NCBI GenBank assembly: GCA_963740255.1
Contig: CAVUDO010000002.1
Coordinates: forward strand, 1,426,001-1,490,000
Source: CAVUDO01 sp963740255
GTDB lineage: Bacteria > Actinomycetota > Actinomycetes > Mycobacteriales > Cryptosporangiaceae
DNA: 64,000 nt
Direction: 5' to 3'
The position numbers were made by a program, and so were the translations under genes. This document shows positions 29,658-35,939 of this stretch, piece after piece (the first letter of the stretch is position 1; the number at the start of each line of letters is the position of its first letter). The notes under the pieces are model-generated. The model was not told the DNA's origin, searched no databases, and worked only from the letters and a program-made list of their open reading frames with translations.

Positions 29658-29761
29658 AAATGAACTCCAGGACCGAACGACCGCTGATCACGCCGGCGAC
29701 GCTCAGCGATGCCGGCCGCCTGTGCGGCGGGGTTGGCGATCAGGTCGGCGTGCTGGCATGA
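29654..29761 (+). CDS. 35-aa peptide, candidate precursor or leader peptide
   Basis: The frame is MKMNSRTERPLITPATLSDA followed by GRLCGGVGDQVGVLA. It overlaps both the preceding gene's stop and the following gene's start by four bases (ATGA twice). A charged N-terminal part and a short Gly/Cys-containing C-terminal core is the look of a small ribosomal-peptide precursor. It could equally be a mere coupling leader. It is followed by methyltransferase, hydroxylase and monooxygenase genes. Confidence 0.45.
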   Translation: MKMNSRTERPLITPATLSDAGRLCGGVGDQVGVLA

Positions 29762-31542
29762 GGCGAGGGTCGACTCGGAGCGCGTTGACCCTGCGGGGGG
29801 CGCTTGTCGTGGCGCAGGAGCATTGCGCTGCTGAGTGCTTCGGCTTCCACTCCACATGGGAGCTACTTCGGCGGTGCGGCCTCCGGAGTCATCCCGGTTG
29901 GCACACGGCGTTCCACGCCGACGCTCTGACCCGCGCCGAGCTTCCGGCCGCCCGGCGGATCCGGGTCCTGCTCCTGGGAGCAGCGGACGAGGCGATGCTG
30001 GCGGTGATCGCTGGTGTGCTGGGCGCGGCACGCGTCGATGCGCACATGGTGGGTGCCTGTGCGACGCCGCTGCGGTTGGCCGGGGCGTACGCGGCAAGAC
30101 ACGGCATCGCGTTGACGGTTCATCAGGGCGACGTCGAAGGGCTGCCGACCTGGCCGCAGCCCTTCGACCTGGTTGTCATCGATGGGTTGCTGCCGCTGCT
30201 GCCCACCGCAGCCGACGGCGATGTGCTCTTGAGTCGCCTGGCCGGGGCGCTCGGCCCGGGTTGTCCGCTGCTCTACACGGGCCGCGTCGCAGGTCCGGCG
30301 GGCGCGGTGGAGTACGACCGGCTCGGCCGGCTCCTCCGGGCCGCGGCGCTGCGGTGGGCTTGGCCTGGTGCGACCGCGCAGCGGCGCACGGTCGCTGCTG
30401 ATCTGCGCCGTGCTTCCCGGGCGACTCCGGTGCTCGACTCCGACACGCTGTTGACGCAGTTCGAGCGGCACTTCGGGCGGGTCGAGGCCACTGCCGACCA
30501 TTCCCCGCCTTCGCTGGCGTTGCGTCTGCACCCGTGGACGCGCGCCGGCGCGAGGCGGCGCGAATCTCCGGGTCTGCGCCTGGACGCATGCGGAGACGTC
30601 ATGATCACCCCGCACATCACCGTGGAGCCCTACGAGCCGCATCCGGCGCTGGATGCGGCGTTGGCCGATCTCGGGTACGCGGCGGTCCGTGGATGGCCAG
30701 ACCAGCGGCCGATCGCGGCGTCGCTGGTCCGCTCGGAGTTGCGCCGGTTCGTCGGGGCGCCGGCCACTGTCGTGGCGGTGCACCGTGACCGGGTCGGGCA
30801 GGTCGTCGGCGCGGCGGCGCTGCGCCGGGCGGCCAGCTCCAGTGGCACGAGTCGGTTCTGGGGGCCGATCGTGCACCCGGCGCTGGAAGGCCAGCGCATC
30901 GGCCGGGCCTTGTTGGCCGCGCTGGACGAGGTGATCGCCGCCGAACACACACCGGTGCTGACGGTGGGGATTCCGGCGGGCCGGCGGCGGGCCAGAGGGT
31001 TCTTCACCGATGCGGGTTGGCAGGCCACTCCACGGGCGGAGCTGTTCACCAGGTCCCTGCCGGTGCCGACGGGGCCCGGCACCGGCACGGTCCGGGCAGC
31101 CGGCCCGGGCGAGGATCTGCACGCCGCGGTGGCTGATCTCCTCACCGCCGCGCCGTTCGGCCGTCCGGACGGGCCGTTGTCGACGGCGTTCGCGCGCTGG
31201 GCCGCGGACGAACGCTTCACACCGGAGTGCCTGGCTCTGGCCGAGGCCGACGGGCGGCTCAACGGTGCGGCGTTGGCCTACCCGTTGCAGCATCCCGTCT
31301 CGGACGAACCCGCCGAGGCGTTCCTGGCCGAGCTTCACCTGCGACCGGCCGCACCCGCCGGCCTGCGGGACCAGCTCGTCGCCTTGGCGCTGAATGCCGC
31401 GGCGCGGCACGGGGCGACGGTGGCCCGAGCGGTCGTTGCTGCCGGTGACGTTCGGACCCGGGAATGCCTGGAGAGGTCGGGTTTCAGCCAGCTCGATGTG
31501 CTGTGTCACTACCGGGCCCGGCCTGTGAGGACCCGACCGTGA
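29758..31542 (+). CDS. Methyltransferase-like / GNAT acetyltransferase fusion protein
   Basis: 594 residues from ATG 29758. Residues of about 55-230 have a Rossmann pattern of class I SAM methyltransferases (RIRVLLLGAADEAMLAVIAG, HQGDVEGLP, then FDLVVIDGLLPLLP), although motif I lacks the usual GxGxG. From about residue 285 (ITVEPYEPHPALDAALADLG) a GNAT acetyltransferase follows, with the acetyl-CoA loop HPALEGQRIGRALLAALDEV. A second GNAT-like half (about 440-590, ending TRECLERSGFSQLDVLCHYR) suggests tandem GNATs. It overlaps the peptide and the hydroxylase gene by four bases each. Substrate is unknown. Confidence 0.6.
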   Translation: MRRGSTRSALTLRGALVVAQEHCAAECFGFHSTWELLRRCGLRSHPGWHTAFHADALTRAELPAARRIRVLLLGAADEAMLAVIAGVLGAARVDAHMVGACATPLRLAGAYAARHGIALTVHQGDVEGLPTWPQPFDLVVIDGLLPLLPTAADGDVLLSRLAGALGPGCPLLYTGRVAGPAGAVEYDRLGRLLRAAALRWAWPGATAQRRTVAADLRRASRATPVLDSDTLLTQFERHFGRVEATADHSPPSLALRLHPWTRAGARRRESPGLRLDACGDVMITPHITVEPYEPHPALDAALADLGYAAVRGWPDQRPIAASLVRSELRRFVGAPATVVAVHRDRVGQVVGAAALRRAASSSGTSRFWGPIVHPALEGQRIGRALLAALDEVIAAEHTPVLTVGIPAGRRRARGFFTDAGWQATPRAELFTRSLPVPTGPGTGTVRAAGPGEDLHAAVADLLTAAPFGRPDGPLSTAFARWAADERFTPECLALAEADGRLNGAALAYPLQHPVSDEPAEAFLAELHLRPAAPAGLRDQLVALALNAAARHGATVARAVVAAGDVRTRECLERSGFSQLDVLCHYRARPVRTRP

Positions 31543-32180
31543 CCGGCCCGTCGACAGATGCGGCGACGAGGTCAGCCGCCGATCAGGGTGCGCTGGTGTC
31601 GGCGTGTGGGGAAACAGGAGAGGCGGTGCCGTTCGTCGCCCGGGTTGAGGGTCTGCGGTTCGATCCGGCTACGATCGTGGAGGCGTACGAGTCGGTGCGT
31701 GGGCTGGTGGCTCCCGGTGAGGCGGCGCGCGGTGAGGACCGGTTGCGCGGTATCTCCCTCACGCATCGAGCCGGTGCCAGGGAACCGTTGTATGACGGTA
31801 ACGAGTCGCAGTTCAACGCGCAGGGTCAGAAGGTCTACCACGAGGCCGACTTCGCCGAGTTCCATGATGCTTTCAAGGGGACCTATTTCTGGCACATTTA
31901 CCAGAGTCTCCCTTTCCGGGTCGGGCGTGCGCGGCTTCTGGTGTTGCCGCCGCTGACGATCTACGGGATGCACTGCGATGGGACACGCCGCGCGCATATC
32001 GCGGTGAGCACGAATCCTGGTTGCCGGCTGGTGTCACAGACCGGGGTGACTTTTCACGTACCGGTGGACGGGCAGCTTTATGTCGCGGACACCCAACGGG
32101 CACACACCGCTTACAACGCCGGCTCGACTGAGCGTGTTCATCTGGTCTTCGCGATGGCCGACACCGAGGACAGCTGGTGA
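31539..32180 (+). CDS. Aspartyl/asparaginyl beta-hydroxylase-type 2OG-Fe(II) oxygenase
   Basis: 213 residues from GTG 31539 (GTGA overlap). A double-stranded beta-helix oxygenase: iron ligands H145 and D147 in MHCDGTRRAHIAV, and H189 in QRAHTAYNAGSTERVHLVF, where the second Arg should bind 2-oxoglutarate. Both motifs match the Asp/Asn-hydroxylase family. The enzyme would hydroxylate an amino-acid residue, free amino acid or related small molecule. It is coupled by GTGA to both neighbours and therefore is one step in the operon's pathway. Confidence 0.78.
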   Translation: MTGPSTDAATRSAADQGALVSACGETGEAVPFVARVEGLRFDPATIVEAYESVRGLVAPGEAARGEDRLRGISLTHRAGAREPLYDGNESQFNAQGQKVYHEADFAEFHDAFKGTYFWHIYQSLPFRVGRARLLVLPPLTIYGMHCDGTRRAHIAVSTNPGCRLVSQTGVTFHVPVDGQLYVADTQRAHTAYNAGSTERVHLVFAMADTEDSW

Positions 32181-33409
32181 CGCCGGCGGTGATCGATCAC
32201 AACGACTCCGTCGACGCGATGCCGGGTTCGGTGCCGAGGTGGATGATCGTCGGGCCGGCCGGATGGCGGCACGGTGTTGAGCCGGTGACCGGTGACCGGT
32301 TCGTCGGGGTCCGTCTGCCCGACGGGCCACCCGAGGTCAACACGGTGCTGGTGCGCGCCGGTGATCTGGCGCCGGCCGCGTACCGGGTCTTCGAGGTCGG
32401 CCGGGGCCCGGTGGCCACCGGGGAGTTCGCCGGGTACCCGTTCGTGGACTTGGCGCCGCGGCCTGAGCTGGCCGCGCTTGTTCCCGGTGTGCGGGGCCTG
32501 GCGCCGCTGTTCGTGCTCACCCAGGGCCGCGAACAGACGGGCCTGTTCGTTCAGGTCCGGATGGGCTCGGCCGATGCCCTGTTCGTCTGGATGGCTGAGG
32601 GCCCCGCGGTCGAGGCCGGCGGCGGCGTGGGTGACCTGTTGGGGGCGTGCCTGGCCGGCGCGGAGGAGAGCCGCCGGTTCTTCAACAACCACCAGCACTA
32701 CTACCGGAAGTTCTGGCCGGGATACGAACTCGAACACAAGATCACCATTGCGGCGGACACCGACATCTACGATCTCGCGGTGGGGTTCCGCAACCTCGTC
32801 GGATTCGGCGGATTCCCTGGGTATCTGTGGGAGTACGGCGACGACTTCCAGCAGTGGGACTTCGACAACCACCTGTTCGAGGTCACTCATCCGGCCGCTG
32901 AAGCCGGCTACATCTCCTTCATCCCGGACTCGGCCGGTAAGCATGTGCTGAAACGGAAGTGGTTCCAGGCAGACGGTGTGAAACGGCGGGAGCAGAAATG
33001 GCTTAGCGTGGCCGTGGAGGGGTCGTTCGCGGAACACATCGACAGGCATGTCGGTGTCGCGGCGGGCTATCTGGGCACGTTCCGGCGGACCAGGTTCGAC
33101 ATTTCCTGTGAGTCGGCCCGCACGGGGAACGTCTACTCGATCATGATCGACCGGTGCCGTATGCGTGACGGGCTCGGCCCGGATCTGTGCCAGGTCGAGA
33201 TCGAGTACATGTACAGCCGGACCCTGCGGGACTGGGCCGCCACTCACGTCGCCGGTGAGATGGAGCAGCTGGTCGCCGAGTCGACCAAGGTCCTGGCCGG
33301 GCGGGGCGTCGCGTTCGAGTACGGGCCGCTGTCCAAGCTGTCCTACCTGCGTCGACTCCGCGACACGAACGCCGCCCGGCCCTCGGCCGATCTCAGCCGG
33401 AAGCCCTGA
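32177..33409 (+). CDS. CYTH/triphosphate-tunnel-like domain protein
   Basis: 410 residues. I do not recognise the first 165. From about residue 185 the strand YELEHKITI carries the ExExK signature of CYTH/triphosphate tunnel metalloenzymes. Basic strand elements follow (HVLKRKWFQ, then FRRTRFDIS) and the paired acidic strand CQVEIEYMYSRT. These are the alternating Glu and Lys/Arg strands that line the tunnel for triphosphate substrates. Family members hydrolyse tripolyphosphate, nucleoside triphosphates or thiamine triphosphate, or make cAMP. GTGA couples it to the hydroxylase, and a one-base gap precedes the monooxygenase gene. CYTH assignment is by motif only. Confidence 0.55.
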   Translation: MTPAVIDHNDSVDAMPGSVPRWMIVGPAGWRHGVEPVTGDRFVGVRLPDGPPEVNTVLVRAGDLAPAAYRVFEVGRGPVATGEFAGYPFVDLAPRPELAALVPGVRGLAPLFVLTQGREQTGLFVQVRMGSADALFVWMAEGPAVEAGGGVGDLLGACLAGAEESRRFFNNHQHYYRKFWPGYELEHKITIAADTDIYDLAVGFRNLVGFGGFPGYLWEYGDDFQQWDFDNHLFEVTHPAAEAGYISFIPDSAGKHVLKRKWFQADGVKRREQKWLSVAVEGSFAEHIDRHVGVAAGYLGTFRRTRFDISCESARTGNVYSIMIDRCRMRDGLGPDLCQVEIEYMYSRTLRDWAATHVAGEMEQLVAESTKVLAGRGVAFEYGPLSKLSYLRRLRDTNAARPSADLSRKP

Positions 33410-33410
33410 A

Positions 33411-34763
33411 ATGGCGCCGATCACCGGGCGCCGCATGGCGCATGTCAACCTGCTGCTGGCCAGCTACGGCGTGCACTGGGGCGCCTGGCGTCTCCCCGAC
33501 AGCGATCCGGCGGCCAACACCAGCCTGGACCACTACCTACGGCCGGCACTGGCCGCGGAGGCCGCCGCGCTGGATTCGGCGTTCATCGCCGACGTCCCGG
33601 TCCTGCTGGACAACCGGCTCCGACCACTGGATTGCCTGGAACCGACGGTGGTGCTGGCCGCGGTCGCGACGGTGACCGAGCGGATCGGGCTCATCGCCAC
33701 GGTGTCTACGACCTACAGCGACCCGTACAACGTGGCCCGGCGGCTGGCGTCCCTCGATCACCTCAGCGGCGGGCGGGCCGGCTGGAACATCGTCACGACC
33801 TGTGTGGACGCCGCGGCGAACTTCGGCCAGGACGAACCCATGGCGCACCCGGACCGGTACCGACGGGCCACCGAGTTCACCCAGGTGTGCCTAAAGCTCT
33901 GGGACAGCTGGGGTGACGGCGCGGTCCTGGCCGACCAGGCCGCCGGGGTCTACGCCGACACCACACGCATCCCGCCGATCGAGCACCGCGGTGAGTTCTT
34001 CGGGGTCCGCGGCCCGTTGCAGGTTCCGCCCTGCCCGCAGGGCCGCCCGGTCCTGGTCCAGGCCGGCACGTCCGAGGCCGGCCGGACGTTCGCCAGCACC
34101 TACGCCGAGCTGGTGTTTGCCGGCCAGTCGACCCTCGGGGAAGCGCAGGCGTTCTACGCCGACATCAAGCGACGCGCGCGGGCTCAAGGCCGTGACCCCG
34201 AGCAGGTGAAAGTGCTGCCCGGCGTCGTGACGGTGATCGGCAGCACCCAGGCCGAAGCCGACCGGCGCCGCGAGGAGCTGGAAAACCTGGTCGTGGACGA
34301 CTACGCCCTGGCGCGGTTGGCGATGATGCTGGAAGTCCCCGTCGAGCGCCTGATGCTGGACCGGGAACTGCCCGCGGACCTGCCTGCTTCGGCGAGGATC
34401 ACCGGAAGCCACGGCCGGCACGCGATGATCCTCGCCCGTGCACGCCGGGAGCAGCTAACCGTGCGGGAACTGCTGCCGCTAGTAGGCAGCGGCGGCGGCC
34501 ACCAACTCCTCTGCGGTCCCCCCGAACGCATCGCGGACTTCATCCAGGAATGGCTCACCCAGCGCGCGGCGGACGGTTTCACGGTCATGCCCGCGGTCAC
34601 CTCGGTCGACGTCGACGCGTTCGTCGACGGCGTCGTTCCCGAGCTGCGCCGCCGGGGGCTGCTCCGGCGCAGCTACCAGGGATCGACGCTGCGGGAGCAC
34701 TACGGCCTGGACCACCCGCGAAGTCGGCCCGACAATGCGAGCCCGTCGGGGACGGACCTGTGA
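33411..34763 (+). CDS. LLM-class (NtaA/SnaA/DszA-type) flavin-dependent monooxygenase
   Basis: 450 residues. This is a TIM-barrel luciferase-like monooxygenase with the typical LIATVSTTYSDPYNVARRLA, SGGRAGWNIVTTCVDAAANF and GRPVLVQAGTSEAGRTFAS. These enzymes use reduced FMN from a separate reductase to oxidise carbon, sulfur or nitrogen substrates such as chelators, dibenzothiophene sulfone or pristinamycin precursors. No flavin reductase gene was seen nearby. The length is normal and the gene is intact. The start follows the CYTH stop by one base; the stop overlaps the next ATG (TGATG). Confidence 0.85.
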   Translation: MAPITGRRMAHVNLLLASYGVHWGAWRLPDSDPAANTSLDHYLRPALAAEAAALDSAFIADVPVLLDNRLRPLDCLEPTVVLAAVATVTERIGLIATVSTTYSDPYNVARRLASLDHLSGGRAGWNIVTTCVDAAANFGQDEPMAHPDRYRRATEFTQVCLKLWDSWGDGAVLADQAAGVYADTTRIPPIEHRGEFFGVRGPLQVPPCPQGRPVLVQAGTSEAGRTFASTYAELVFAGQSTLGEAQAFYADIKRRARAQGRDPEQVKVLPGVVTVIGSTQAEADRRREELENLVVDDYALARLAMMLEVPVERLMLDRELPADLPASARITGSHGRHAMILARARREQLTVRELLPLVGSGGGHQLLCGPPERIADFIQEWLTQRAADGFTVMPAVTSVDVDAFVDGVVPELRRRGLLRRSYQGSTLREHYGLDHPRSRPDNASPSGTDL

Positions 34764-35403
34764 TGCCCAACCACGCCGACCCGGTGCACCCGGCCGGAGG
34801 GAAGGGGACGGTGCCCATGGCCGCGGTGGATCACCGCCGGCCGGGAGTCCGTCGATCGAGGAGGATCGCGGTGTTCGGCTACTCCGGCAGCGGCAAGTCC
34901 ACGTTCACCGCCCTGGTCCGGGACGCCTGCCAGCGAGCCGGGCTCAGCAGTGCCTGCGTGAAGCTGGCCGATCCGCTCTACCGGCTGCAGCGGCAGGTCT
35001 ACGCCGCCGCCGGGATCACACTGCGCGGCGGCGAACAGGACCAGCTCCTCATGGAAAACCTCGCGGCGCACCTGCGGCGGCTCAACCCGAGGTCCTTCGC
35101 CGATGACTTCCTGCACCGCCTCGGCCAGACGGAGGCCGACGTGGTGCTAAACGACGACCTGCGTGACCCGCACATCGACGCGGCTGATACTGCGTGAGCA
35201 CGGCTTCCGCCTGGTCCGCATCACCTGCCCGCCGCAGATCCGGCGCGCCCGCCTGGCCGGTCGGGCCGACCTCAGCGTCGACGTCACCGAGACCCTCGGC
35301 GCGGGAGCTGGACCTGATCGCGCCCAGCGTCGTGATCAACAACGACGGCCCGATCAAGCAGCTGGCCCAGCACGCCCGGCTCCTGCTGGCAGGCACCGCG
35401 TGA
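34763..35403 (+). CDS. P-loop deoxynucleotide-kinase-like protein (two frame disruptions)
   Basis: About 213 residues. The Walker A motif FGYSGSGKSTFTALV follows a short basic leader. The middle (DVVLNDDLRDPHID) and the later RLILREHGFRLVRITCPPQI and RRARLAGRADLS segments look like the lid and base region of T4-type deoxynucleoside-monophosphate kinases. The closing segment is PSVVINNDGPIKQL. The frame shifts by +1 at about 35185 and about 35305. It lies directly before two dCTP-deaminase-like genes, so a role in deoxynucleotide or modified-nucleotide phosphorylation is a reasonable inference. Confidence 0.62.
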
Positions 35404-35939
35404 TCCTCACCGGAGCCGAGATCGCCGCTGAGGTCGCCGCCGGCCGGATCACCATTGACGGCTACGACCCGCGGCGACTCGAACCCAACAGCTACGGGTT
35501 CCGCCTCGGGTCGCAGATCCTGTCCTACGACACCGACACCCTCGACTGCGCCCTCACACCACCGTCCCGGCAGGAACGCATCGGCGCGGCTGGGATGGTC
35601 CTACAGCCGCGCCGGGTGTACCTGGGCAGCACCGTCGAGGCGATGGGCAGCCCGCACTACGCCGCGACCCTCTACGCCTCAAGGTCGGTCGCGACCCTGG
35701 GCTTGTGGATCCAGTTCTCCGCCCCGCTCGGCCACAGCGGCGCGATGTTTCCGTGGACGCTGGAACTGTCCGCCTCGCAGCCCGTGCGGGTCTACCCCGG
35801 CATGGTGATCGGCAAGATCGCGTTCTGGACAATGACCGGCCAAGCAGCCAGCTACGCCGGCCGGTACGCCGGGTCCACGACCGCGGTCGCGTCCAGGCTG
35901 AGCAGCGGCTGGGCCACGCCGGCGGGGAGTGCGTCGTGA
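35400..35939 (+). CDS. dCTP-deaminase-like protein (trimeric dUTPase fold), altered Ser/Arg motif
   Basis: 179 residues from GTG 35400 (GTGA overlap). The family opening is LTGAEIAAEVAAGRITIDGY, then NSYGFRLGSQI. The catalytic-Glu strand is retained (PWTLELSAS), as is the C-terminal YAGRYAGS loop. The active-site Ser/Arg motif, which is RSSxARLGL in known dCTP deaminases, reads SRSVATLGL here. By my alignment the positions equal to Ser111 and Arg115 of the E. coli enzyme are Arg and Thr. It may be inactive alone and work with the following paralogue. The stop overlaps the next GTG. Confidence 0.72.
   Translation: MILTGAEIAAEVAAGRITIDGYDPRRLEPNSYGFRLGSQILSYDTDTLDCALTPPSRQERIGAAGMVLQPRRVYLGSTVEAMGSPHYAATLYASRSVATLGLWIQFSAPLGHSGAMFPWTLELSASQPVRVYPGMVIGKIAFWTMTGQAASYAGRYAGSTTAVASRLSSGWATPAGSAS

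Noticed and set aside
32138..33448. 436-codon minus-strand frame
   Set aside because: Antisense of the CYTH-like gene, which has GTGA coupling to its neighbour and recognisable strands; the minus frame has none.
35400..35939. Plain housekeeping dCTP deaminase (dcd)
   Set aside because: The Ser/Arg active-site motif is altered and the gene is embedded in a coupled operon with a fused paralogue, so a housekeeping role is unlikely.
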